Origin: DASRDU01 sp035560235
GTDB taxonomy: Bacteria; Acidobacteriota; Blastocatellia; RBC074
DNA: 64,000 nt
Direction of reading: 5' to 3'
Assembly: GCA_035560235.1 (NCBI GenBank)
Contig: DATMAG010000016.1
Span: 46,253 to 110,252 of the forward strand
The notes below the pieces were generated by a model, which was given only the letters and a program-made list of their open reading frames with translations, ran no database searches and was not told the origin of the DNA. Positions 9,801 through 18,330 of the stretch are shown one piece after another; the stretch's first letter is position 1; every line of letters starts with the position of its first letter. The translations under genes were made by a program, and so were the position numbers.

Positions 9801-9931
9801 CGGCGATTGAATTTGCGCCTGACGAAACGGAACTGCGGCGCGGCGGCAAACTTGACGTGACGCTGCAGCCCGTCAGCGCGCAGGTGCTGATTACCCGCCG
9901 CGAAAATGTCAGTCACCTGCCCCGCCAGTGA
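6881..9931 (+). CDS. AMIN-TPR-secretin-cohesin outer-membrane protein
   Basis: 1016 residues with an AGGCCGGAGAA sequence upstream of the ATG. A signal peptide (about 1-30) is followed by an AMIN domain (about 45-150; MRVIREGGQMVATMEMDG), a Ser/Pro/Gln-rich linker (about 160-215) and TPR-like helices (about 225-330). Next come a secretin N-terminal module (about 365-500; ISFREASLRQVIEGMADQLG) and a secretin beta-domain (about 500-775; ending LPVIGMIPILGRFI and DIVITVTPHI). The last 140 residues form a cohesin-type beta-sandwich (ARVSLRYDPALIRFNGV). AMIN domains bind peptidoglycan and secretins form gated outer-membrane channels, as in type II secretion and type IV pili. No ATPase or pseudopilin gene is adjacent, so the partner machinery lies elsewhere. 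Confidence 0.9.
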   Translation: MASISPVIEKQVRIALFCLSLVVTPLSAPASGREAGSQPKLRPATTLREMRVIREGGQMVATMEMDGAPQFTAFTLPQPERIVIDLKATQQTIGTLSAPDDQIMVTIRDGGLERVRIGQMNNHLRVVFDTATRLPYRIEKAATRLIVRLGSANAPAAATAPVPTPAPVVAVPASTRPRQISPQPSPQASPQKSSQAARQTSLQASLSSSPQPKATPTPALKKSSEPEVTVKAGKKNFSEGLKYEARQKWDLAAQHFTVAVTAEPDNPEYRLHLIRARQNASLMFTRQGDSYAAQQEDEKALQAWHQAVAYDQTNEEAQQKMDRLLEQLRHPAGSAELTKQQASNFNVAIRGGKRSPRELMQVISFREASLRQVIEGMADQLGLNVRFDESFRDHTKFQVRLRDVTMARALDQILIQTKHLFEQLDRRTILVYQDTPQNRQRFEQLLVRTFYLGNAELEQARALVQGLIGPQRQVLGVKQLNALVVRDTARSLQMVEELLNNIDKNRAEVVIDVDIYEVSRTASLEIGNQLALTAQPSNITIGTGADGRPVMGNSASLGKLGGIGRASVGAIVGHTVSPVLGGVGTIIGLPPTTLSLLQSKGHSKLLASTQIHALDGEQNQTKVGRSVPVRLGTTYMPGFGATVQGQGTTVTGNFGAFDSVQYKDVGLIIDVTPAVAHDGYVQIRMRLESSNVEASGADLSLTPSFTQRALTTIARVKDGQTAVVAGVKQEAKGESKASLPVIGMIPILGRFITTPRQQSNLSDIVITVTPHILRATKMKPEDHLARLGGTFTAGVTQSIEDVVHRAEADEDQERRVNSAPPLIAASALPDARPADAGEIKADTAAAPPVTVAPVQASQPLSPSPAADNKPTVDLSLMPAMIEPGVSESFYVVVSVNGQVQINDARVSLRYDPALIRFNGVRSGGLLGGQPNITHQAEKGKLTIKVQQMQDREAPVSAFGQLLLLEFTALQPGRTAIEFAPDETELRRGGKLDVTLQPVSAQVLITRRENVSHLPRQ

Positions 9932-9954
9932 GGCTGTAACGGGTCTTCCGGCCC

Positions 9955-11520
9955 TCAGCGGCGCTTCTGAACCTGTTCGATGAAATCAAGCTGCTCCTTC
10001 AGCAGATGATTGCGCAGCTGCACCGGATCACCGAGGTCGAGGTAAGGTTCAGTCTCGCGGTTGTACGGCTGCCACCGGGGCAGTCCCCTGCCATTGGGAT
10101 CGCCGGTAGTCGCAAAGTTGACCCAGTAACTCATCATCATTTCGGCCAGTTTGTGATCGGCCTCCTGAATGAGCAGGTTCTGCGGGTTGAGGTTGTTGAA
10201 GACATAAGCGATCTCTCCGGCGTGGTATGCGCCCAGGTATTTGCTGTTCGGGTTCGGCGGGACGTGCGTGAAGAAGTAGAGATAAGCCTTTGAGCGTCCG
10301 GTTGCAGTCATCCGCGCCCAGGTGCGCATCGGCAGCGTGAAGGTCACGTCGCGCAGGCTGTTGAGCCACGCTGTCGCCACGTCGGCATCGCTTTTGACCG
10401 GATAGAGCGCATCGAACTCTCTGATCACTTCGCCGTACTGCGGCTCGACGCGGCGGCGATATTCCTCAATCGTTTTCGGGATGGTGGTCGGAACCGTGAG
10501 CGAAGTCATTTCATTGGCGTTCGAGCCGACGATCACCGGCACGTCGTTCTGCTTCCCTTTCGCAAAGATGTTGCGAATTTCGTCGGGCAGCACCCAGCCG
10601 TCAACATTCACCAGAGTTCTGAATTTGCGGCCTTCCGCGTCGTTGTTGAAAACGTCAATGATCTTTTCTGCCGGAACGGCGCGCAACGCCTTGAGCGAAT
10701 CGGCTCCGACGGCTTTGGCGAAGGCGGCGCCGATCTTCTCAGCCGAGGGCTGCGCCTTGCGATCCTCTTTGAGGAAGGTTCCCGGCCCGAACGAAGCGCC
10801 GCTTTCACCGATGGCGCGATGAAAGAGTCCTTTGGCCAGGGGCGAGGCGACCAGCACGTTGACGCTCCACGAACCAGCCGACTCACCGAAGATGGTCACG
10901 CGCCCCGGATCGCCGCCGAAGGCCGCAATGTTTTTCTGCACCCACCTGAGCGCGGCAATCTGATCCAGCACGCCGTAATTGCCCGATGACGACTGCGGCG
11001 ATTCGGCAGTCAGTTCAGGATGCGCCAGATAACCGAGCGGGCCGAGCCGGTAATTGATCGTCACCAGAACGACGCCCTTCTTCGCAAAGTTCGTCCCGTC
11101 ATAAGTCCGCGTCGCGCCCGATCCGCGCGTCAATGCGCCGCCGTGAATCCAGACCATCACGGGACGCTTGTCGCCCGCTTTCGCTGCCGTCCAGACATTC
11201 AGATACAGACAGTCCTCGCTCTGCGGGCGGGGCGGCGAATAGAAGAGCGATCCCTGCGGATAGGGCGCCTGCGGGCAGTCAGGCCCGAAGGCATTGCATT
11301 CGCGCACGCCGCTCCACGCCACGACCGGCTGCGGCGGCTTCCAGCGCAGTTCACCGACCGGCGGCGCGGCATACGGAATGCCCTTGAAGCTGCGCACCCC
11401 GTCAGTCACGGTGCCTGAGATCAGGCCTCCGTCAACCTTGATCGTGTCATTCGTTCCGACTGCCAGGCAGGAATATGCCAGCACGAGAGTCAGCATCAGC
11501 AGCGTGAGTTTGCGAAGCAT
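9955..11520 (-). CDS. Secreted type B carboxylesterase
   Basis: The ATG at 11520 is preceded by GGGAGGA at the right distance and begins a signal peptide (MLRKLTLLMLTLVLAYSCLA), so the longer upstream frame is not used. The 521-residue protein shows the carboxylesterase/para-nitrobenzyl esterase family pattern: FKGIPYAAPPVGELRW, SEDCLYLNVW, the oxyanion loop IHGGALTRGSG, and the nucleophile elbow GESAGSW around residue 215. The late histidine lies in GAYHAGEIAYVF. It hydrolyses ester bonds of small or polymeric substrates outside the cytoplasm; the natural substrate cannot be read from sequence. It is divergent from the P-type ATPase gene and ends 23 bases from the convergent secretin gene. 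Confidence 0.93.
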   Translation of the reverse strand: MLRKLTLLMLTLVLAYSCLAVGTNDTIKVDGGLISGTVTDGVRSFKGIPYAAPPVGELRWKPPQPVVAWSGVRECNAFGPDCPQAPYPQGSLFYSPPRPQSEDCLYLNVWTAAKAGDKRPVMVWIHGGALTRGSGATRTYDGTNFAKKGVVLVTINYRLGPLGYLAHPELTAESPQSSSGNYGVLDQIAALRWVQKNIAAFGGDPGRVTIFGESAGSWSVNVLVASPLAKGLFHRAIGESGASFGPGTFLKEDRKAQPSAEKIGAAFAKAVGADSLKALRAVPAEKIIDVFNNDAEGRKFRTLVNVDGWVLPDEIRNIFAKGKQNDVPVIVGSNANEMTSLTVPTTIPKTIEEYRRRVEPQYGEVIREFDALYPVKSDADVATAWLNSLRDVTFTLPMRTWARMTATGRSKAYLYFFTHVPPNPNSKYLGAYHAGEIAYVFNNLNPQNLLIQEADHKLAEMMMSYWVNFATTGDPNGRGLPRWQPYNRETEPYLDLGDPVQLRNHLLKEQLDFIEQVQKRR

Positions 11521-11716
11521 GGAAGAATCCTCCCGATAAAAGTTGTGTCGAATCGTCGGTAAAGAGAGGAGCCTGAGTGATGCAGCGATGTTGCCCGGAA
11601 AACCAGCGCGGGCGGATTCTATTACACCTTTCAACCAGTCAACAAGAAAGCGCGGCATACTGCTTGCCCCTGCTCTCTTCTTATTTCAGAAGAACTGCAG
11701 AAGCAGGCGCGAACAG

Positions 11717-14194
11717 ATGGATGTGAATGACAAATCCCTGCGGACTTCGGAGCGCAGCGGGCTGACTGCAACAGAAGCGGCGGCGCGACTGAAGCAGTTC
11801 GGCCCGAACGAAGTCGCGGCGCGCGTTCAGATCGCTGAGGTGCTGGTTTTTCTGAAACACTTCGCCAGCCCGCTGATTCTCATTCTGCTGCTCGCGACCG
11901 TTGTTTCAGCCTTTGCCGGTGAAGTCGCCAATGCCGTCATCATCACCATCATTATTCTGCTCAGCGTGATTCTCGATTATGTGCAGGAAAGGCGCTCCGG
12001 GCGGGCGGTTGAACGGCTGCGCGAGACTGTGGCGCTGCGGGCGACGGTCATTCGCGACGGAGCGCCAGGCCTGATTCCCGCCCGCGAACTTGTGCCGGGC
12101 GATCTGGTTCGATTGTCGGCTGGCGATCTGGTTCCGGCTGATGCCCGCGTCATCGCGGCCAAAGATTTCTTTGTGGATCAGGCGGCCTTCACCGGCGAAT
12201 CCTTTCCGGTCGAAAAGTCTGCCGCCGGTGAGCGCGAAGCTGACAGAGAGGTTTACCTCGGGACCAGCGTCACGAGCGGCGAAGCAGAGGTCATCGTCAC
12301 CCGCACCGGCGCGGCCACTGAATTCAGCCATCTGGCCCGCACTCTTGCGGCGACGCCGCCCGAAACCGAATTCGAGCGCGGAACCCGCGCGTTCGGGCTG
12401 TTCGTGTCAAAGGTCATTGCCGGACTGGTGCTGTTCGTCTTTCTGGTCAACATCGCTTTTCATCGCCCGGCGCTCGATTCGTTTCTTTTCGCGCTGGCGC
12501 TGGCGGTCGGGCTGACGCCCGGCCTGCTGCCGATGATCGTTTCGGTCACGCTCGCGCACGGAGCCATGCGTCTGGCCCGCAAAAAGGTCATCGTCAGACG
12601 GCTCGCAGCCATCGAGGACCTGGGCAGCATTGACATTCTCTGCACCGACAAGACCGGGACGCTGACGGAAGGGGCGATTACGCTCGAACGCCACGTGGAC
12701 GCGAATGGCCGCGAGGATGAACGCGTCTTTCTCTTCGCGCTGCTCAATGCCACGCATCAGACAGGCCTACGCAGCCCGCTCGATGAAGCTATTCTGCGCC
12801 ACGATCACGCCTCGCTGCCGCTCTATGAAAAGATTGACGAGATTCCCTTCGATTTCGTCCGCCGCCGGTTGTCAGTCATTGTCAGCGGCGAAGGCCGAAA
12901 GCTGCTGATTACCAAGGGCGCGCCCGAATCGGTAATGAGCCTCTGCCGAACACTTGAACTCGGCGACCGGCAGACATTATGGGACGAAGCCGCACAGGAA
13001 CGCTGCAACGCAACCTTCACGGCGCTCAGCCGCGAGGGTTACCGGGTGCTGGGCATTGCGTACCGCGATGTCACTGACAATTCCGCCCCGCACTTCAGCG
13101 CGGCTGACGAACGCGAGCTGACCTTTCTGGGCTTTGCGGCGTTTCTCGATCCGCCGAAGCAGTCCGTTATTCCGACGCTGCGCGCGCTCAGGCGCGACGC
13201 GGTCGAAATCAGAATTCTCACCGGCGACAATGAAATCGTGACGCGCCACATCTGCGCTGAAACCGGGCTGGAGATCACAGGCGTCATCACCGGCGAAGCG
13301 CTGGAAAAGGTGACTGACGAGGCGCTGCCCGCAGTGGCGCTGCGAAACAACATCTTTGCCCGCGTCTCGCCCGATCAGAAGCGGCGCATCATCGAAGCGC
13401 TGCAAAAAGCCGGGCACGTCGTCGGGTACCTGGGCGACGGGATCAATGATGCTCCGAGCCTGCGCGTGGCCGATGTGGGGCTGTCGGTTGATTCGGCGGT
13501 GGACGTGGCGCGCGAGGCAGCTGATCTGATTCTGCTGAGCAAATCGCTGCACGTGATTCACGACGGCATCCTCGAAGGCCGCCGCACCTTCGGCAACATC
13601 ATGAAGTATGTGCTGATGGGCACGTCATCGAATTTCGGCAATATGTTCAGCATGGCCGGAGCCTCGCTGCTGCTGCCGTTCCTGCCGATGCTGCCGCCGC
13701 AGATTCTGCTCAACAATCTGCTTTACGATCTGTCGCAGGTGACAATTCCCGGCGACCGCGTGGATGTTGACGATCTGCTGAAACCGAGAAGGTGGAGCGT
13801 GTCGCTGATTCGCCGCTATATGTTCTGGATGGGGCTGGTCAGTTCAGCCTTCGACTTTCTGACCTTCGGGATGCTGGTGTGGCTGTTTCAGGCGCGGGCT
13901 GAACTCTTCCGCACGGGCTGGTTCATCGAATCGCTGGCGACGCAGACGCTCGTGATTCTGGTGATTCGCACGCGGCGCGCGCCCTGGCGCAGCCGACCGG
14001 GCCGCGCGCTGATGCTGAGCGTCAGCCTGTGCGTGCTGACCGGAGTGCTGCTCCCGTTTACGCCGCTCGGACGGCTGCTTGGTTTCGTCGAGCCGCCGCC
14101 TGCGCTGATGGCGCTGACCGGAGCGATGATTGTGGTCTATCTGGCGATGGCTGAACTGATGAAACGCTGGCTTTACCGGGGTCACTTCGGCTGA
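11717..14194 (+). CDS. P-type cation ATPase, magnesium-translocating (MgtA-like)
   Basis: 825 residues from the ATG at 11717; codons further upstream show no conservation pattern and run into the divergent promoter area. The N-terminal domain SGLTATEAAARLKQFGPNEV is the cation-ATPase N domain. The actuator motif FTGES, the phosphorylation site CTDKTGTLTEG (about residue 315), ILTGDNEIVTRH and GDGINDAPSL are all intact, and about ten membrane segments flank them. The set LADVGLSVDSAVDVAREAADLILL and the C-terminal membrane block are closest to magnesium-importing type IIIB enzymes, but calcium-type members are similar, so substrate is inferred. It stands alone in its transcription unit. Confidence 0.88.
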   Translation: MDVNDKSLRTSERSGLTATEAAARLKQFGPNEVAARVQIAEVLVFLKHFASPLILILLLATVVSAFAGEVANAVIITIIILLSVILDYVQERRSGRAVERLRETVALRATVIRDGAPGLIPARELVPGDLVRLSAGDLVPADARVIAAKDFFVDQAAFTGESFPVEKSAAGEREADREVYLGTSVTSGEAEVIVTRTGAATEFSHLARTLAATPPETEFERGTRAFGLFVSKVIAGLVLFVFLVNIAFHRPALDSFLFALALAVGLTPGLLPMIVSVTLAHGAMRLARKKVIVRRLAAIEDLGSIDILCTDKTGTLTEGAITLERHVDANGREDERVFLFALLNATHQTGLRSPLDEAILRHDHASLPLYEKIDEIPFDFVRRRLSVIVSGEGRKLLITKGAPESVMSLCRTLELGDRQTLWDEAAQERCNATFTALSREGYRVLGIAYRDVTDNSAPHFSAADERELTFLGFAAFLDPPKQSVIPTLRALRRDAVEIRILTGDNEIVTRHICAETGLEITGVITGEALEKVTDEALPAVALRNNIFARVSPDQKRRIIEALQKAGHVVGYLGDGINDAPSLRVADVGLSVDSAVDVAREAADLILLSKSLHVIHDGILEGRRTFGNIMKYVLMGTSSNFGNMFSMAGASLLLPFLPMLPPQILLNNLLYDLSQVTIPGDRVDVDDLLKPRRWSVSLIRRYMFWMGLVSSAFDFLTFGMLVWLFQARAELFRTGWFIESLATQTLVILVIRTRRAPWRSRPGRALMLSVSLCVLTGVLLPFTPLGRLLGFVEPPPALMALTGAMIVVYLAMAELMKRWLYRGHFG

Positions 14195-14203
14195 GTGTCG
14201 CTG

Positions 14204-14247
14204 AAAAAAAGACCAGCCGCAGCTCCCCATTGAATTCTGCGGCTGGT
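14204..14247 (-). terminator. Intrinsic terminator of the hsp20 gene
   Basis: On the minus strand the hairpin arms ACCAGCCGCAG (14247-14237 and its complement 14222-14212) form an 11-bp GC-rich stem. This is followed directly by a run of seven T residues (14210-14204). It lies 62 bases beyond the hsp20 stop and just past the convergent ATPase gene. Confidence 0.88.
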
Positions 14248-14308
14248 TATCAGTGGAAATTACGCTACCCCGGAATAATCTCCACCGAACATCTGCTCAT
14301 TGAGACGC

Positions 14309-14788
14309 TTATTTGACTCTCACCTCAATCCGTTTGGGTTTTGCCTCTTCGCGTTTCGGCAGCACCACGCGGAGTATCCCGTCCCTGAATTCAGCGTTGA
14401 CTTTCCCGGTATCGACAAAGACCGGCAGCGTGAAACTGCGGGTGAACTCGCCGTAGCTGCGTTCGACGCGATGATAGTTCTCCTTCTTCGTTTCCTCGGA
14501 GAATTTCCGTTCGCCGTGAATCGTCAGCACGTTGTTTTCAATCGAAACCGTCACGTCCTCTTTCTTCACTTCCGGCAGTTCGGCCTTGACCACGATTTCA
14601 TTCTCGGTTTCGAAAATGTCGCAGGCCGGCGTCCACGCTGACAGCGTCCAGGGCTCCTCGACCGGCGCTCTGAGGAAGCCTTCTCCGAACAGGCGTTTCA
14701 TTCTCTCCTCAAAGTTGCGAAAAGGATCAAAAAACATTCTCTCACGCGGCTCTGTCGGAGCCATCGCTGTTCCTGGTTTGGTTGTCAT
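14309..14788 (-). CDS. Hsp20/alpha-crystallin small heat-shock protein
   Basis: The ATG at 14788 follows a near-perfect AAGGAGGT with eight bases between, so the frame upstream is not translated. The 159-residue protein has a short Pro-rich N-terminal arm with FDPFRNFEERMKRLF. The alpha-crystallin domain (about 50-145) runs from WTPACDIFETENEIVVKAELPEV to the conserved NAEFRDGILRVVLPK strand. Small heat-shock proteins hold unfolding proteins in an ATP-independent way in the cytoplasm. No CIRCE element or clear heat-shock promoter was found upstream. It is monocistronic, with its own terminator, and convergent with the P-type ATPase gene. Confidence 0.95.
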   Translation of the reverse strand: MTTKPGTAMAPTEPRERMFFDPFRNFEERMKRLFGEGFLRAPVEEPWTLSAWTPACDIFETENEIVVKAELPEVKKEDVTVSIENNVLTIHGERKFSEETKKENYHRVERSYGEFTRSFTLPVFVDTGKVNAEFRDGILRVVLPKREEAKPKRIEVRVK

Positions 14789-15154
14789 AACACATACCTC
14801 CTTTCTTTCGTCTATTGGTGTCTCTCGTGTCAGGACACAATAACCTGCCACGGGTAAATTCCTCACCCTCTCTTTATCACCATTTCCATTTGTTGTGTGG
14901 ACAGGTTCCATCTCAGGTTGCCCGCAAGGCTTGTGCCGTGCGCTGTCCTGAACAGGGGCTGCTGCAATCACTGCCCTTGCGGCTGCGGGCTGCGCGGAAA
15001 GATGCACAACTGTGCGCGTTTTTGCCCGCCGTTCCGGGTAATCTGACACACCTCTCTGCCTTCAGGGGCGGTGCAGCAGCCCTCCTGTTTGAAAGATCGC
15101 GTGGCGCGTCGTATGCTCATTATTCAGTTCAGAACTGAATCACAGGATCATCAA
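14789..15154. other. Divergent intergenic region with a palindrome
   Basis: Between hsp20 and the next gene. The only clear structure is the palindrome ATTCAGTTC-A-GAACTGAAT at 15122-15140, 14 bases before the start at 15155. It could be an operator or an mRNA hairpin over the ribosome binding region. No convincing promoter or RNA gene is visible in the rest. Confidence 0.5.
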
Positions 15155-15904
15155 ATGCAGCGACCGATCAGCCAGTTCATCATCGCCCTGCTCCTGCTGC
15201 CCTTGAGCGCAGCTGTCTGCGCTGCCGCAGGCGCTGAAATCAGGGCAGCGGCGCTTCCGGCCCGGTCAGCAGGAGTTGTCAGACCAGCGACTCTGCGCGT
15301 GACGGATGTGACGATCTATTACCGCCCAAGCAATGACTGGTACACGTTCGATGACTGGGGACATATATTCCTCTACGTCAGAAACGATGAAACAGGCCAG
15401 TCGGCCTACTTCGACTACTATCCTGAAAACGGCTATTCGGTGCTGGGCCGGGTTGATCAGGCGCGGATTGATGCGCACGCCAGTCTGACCATAGTGACGG
15501 CGGCGCAGCAGGAGCAGGCGATTCTGTCCGGCATTCTGAGCAAGCAGCAGAATCTGCCCGACTGGAAGCTGAGGGTGATTACGGCTCTGTTCGGCAAAGG
15601 CTCAACCTGCGTGACGGTTTCAAAGGAACTGCTCGAACGGGGCGGCATCAGGTTCGACGGGCGCGACCCTGAAGGCGTGTGGGAGAGCGCCTGGTTCAAA
15701 TACAGCGACGATTACCTGACCTGGAAAGAGAAGACGAACGGGAAGGGCAGCCGGAAAAGCCGCTATGAACCCGGCCCCGGATACAAAAGCCCGCAGGCCG
15801 GTAAAGAGTATGGACGCGACCCCGGCCAGCAGGCCCGCCACGCTGATCCGAAGGCGATCAACAATGAGACGATGTATTTCAAAAACGGGAAAAGAGTGAA
15901 GTAA
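15155..15904 (+). CDS. Secreted protein, possible circularly permuted papain-fold hydrolase
   Basis: 249 residues from the ATG at 15155 (AGGA upstream). A signal peptide (about 1-27, ending VCAAAG) leads to a compact domain. It contains DDWGHIFLYVRND with a conserved-looking histidine near residue 70, and about 80 residues later GKGSTCVTVSKELLERGGI with a cysteine. His before Cys is the order seen in permuted NlpC/P60-like folds such as LRAT and YaeF. The C-terminal 60 residues are basic and glycine-rich and look disordered, like the ends of secreted effector or RHS-associated proteins. I do not recognise the family with certainty. The fold and a peptidase or acyltransferase activity are inference from the motif order only. 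Confidence 0.6.
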   Translation: MQRPISQFIIALLLLPLSAAVCAAAGAEIRAAALPARSAGVVRPATLRVTDVTIYYRPSNDWYTFDDWGHIFLYVRNDETGQSAYFDYYPENGYSVLGRVDQARIDAHASLTIVTAAQQEQAILSGILSKQQNLPDWKLRVITALFGKGSTCVTVSKELLERGGIRFDGRDPEGVWESAWFKYSDDYLTWKEKTNGKGSRKSRYEPGPGYKSPQAGKEYGRDPGQQARHADPKAINNETMYFKNGKRVK

Positions 15905-15958
15905 CAGATCGCGAATATCCTGCGAAGCGGTCAGTTTGCTGACTGCAGACAAACTGAA

Positions 15959-16873
15959 TCAGTCCGCGAACTGACCGCTTCGCCGGGCATTTTCGCCAGC
16001 CACGCGGCCCTGATAATCAGGAAAACGCTCATTCATCACCGGCAGCCAGTCCTGGCCAAAGATCAGCAGGGCTTTTGTCAGCGCCTCGCAGTCAGCAGCC
16101 GACGGCCCGGTGACAGCCGTTGCGACGGCGCGTGTGACCGGCTCTCCGGTGAGCGGATCAATGACGTGCCCGTACTGCCGCCCGCCTGATTCAAAAGCCC
16201 TGCCGTAAACCGCCGAGACCGAGAGCGCCTGATCCGTCAGCTCAACGATCGCGGAACGATCGCCTGTCTGAAACGAATCAGGCAGGGCGAGTTTCCAGGC
16301 TGCAGCATCGGGCGGCGCGCCAATGGTACAGACCGAACTCCCGCCTCCGTGCAGCAGCGCGCTGCTGATGCCCTGCTCCCTGAGCAGTTCCATCGCGCAT
16401 TCGACCGCATAGCCCTTGCCGTAACCGCCGAGGTCAATTTCAACGCCGGGCTGAGTGAAGCGCACGGTGAAGTCGGCCTCGTCAAATTCAAGCTGATGCA
16501 TTCCGGTCACGGCGCGAGCGGCTGAGAGTTCAGCGGCTGATGGAACCTGTCCCTTGTCGCGGACAAAGCGCCAGGCGCGCATCAGCGGGCCGATGGTGAT
16601 GTCAAAAGCTCCGTCGGTCAGCGCGGTCAGTTCCGCGCAGCGCTCGAGCAGGCGAAACAGGCGCGGCTCAACTCTGACCGGCCCCCGGGCCGCGTGTGCG
16701 TTGAGCCAGGTGATTTCGCTGTCAGAACTGTAAAAGCTGAGCTGCGCTTCCAGACGAGCGATTTCGCGCAAAGCTTCCTCTCCCGCAGCGCGAAGGCGCA
16801 CCGCATCTTCGCCGTACATGAGCAACTCGAAGCGGGTCGCCATCGCGTGCAGTGAGAGTGACACGGGTTGCAC
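15959..16873 (-). CDS. apbE: FAD:protein FMN transferase (ApbE)
   Basis: 304 residues. The likely start is a GTG at 16873, five bases after the stop of the upstream oxidoreductase gene; an ATG at 16843 is a fallback. ApbE signatures are present: MATRFELLMYGEDA, FDITIGPLMRAWRF, the FAD-binding IDLGGYGKGYAVE, LLHGGGSSVCTIG and GHVIDPLTGEP. The enzyme transfers FMN from FAD to a threonine of target flavoproteins such as NqrB/C or RnfD/G, usually in the periplasm. No N-terminal lipobox or signal sequence is visible, so export is uncertain. No target flavoprotein gene is nearby. Close spacing suggests co-transcription with the Gfo/Idh gene. Confidence 0.92.
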   Translation of the reverse strand: MQPVSLSLHAMATRFELLMYGEDAVRLRAAGEEALREIARLEAQLSFYSSDSEITWLNAHAARGPVRVEPRLFRLLERCAELTALTDGAFDITIGPLMRAWRFVRDKGQVPSAAELSAARAVTGMHQLEFDEADFTVRFTQPGVEIDLGGYGKGYAVECAMELLREQGISSALLHGGGSSVCTIGAPPDAAAWKLALPDSFQTGDRSAIVELTDQALSVSAVYGRAFESGGRQYGHVIDPLTGEPVTRAVATAVTGPSAADCEALTKALLIFGQDWLPVMNERFPDYQGRVAGENARRSGQFAD

Positions 16874-16878
16874 AGCCG

Positions 16879-18171
<1,293 letters not shown>

Positions 18172-18208
18172 GAGGGCCTCCCTGAGATTCTTTCAGTAAA
18201 ACGAGAAA

Positions 18209-18311
18209 AGCCACGAATGTTCACAAATGCGGAATGCGGAGTGCTGAATGAAAGTGAGTTGTTTATTCCGCATTCTGCATTTCACATTCCGCATTTGATC
18301 CATTCGTGGCT
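18209..18311. repeat. Imperfect long inverted repeat between the two Gfo/Idh genes
   Basis: AGCCACGAATG at 18209-18219 pairs with its complement at 18301-18311. Inside these, AAATGCGGAATG at 18225-18236 pairs with 18285-18296, giving a nested hairpin of about 100 bases. No T-run follows. It is one of many intergenic inverted repeats in the window. Confidence 0.75.
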
Positions 18312-18330
18312 GACTTTCTTCCTGTATTGA

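Noticed and set aside
14789..14900. CIRCE or other heat-shock operator upstream of hsp20
   Set aside because: No TTAGCACTC/GAGTGCTAA arms or similar inverted repeat is present near the start.
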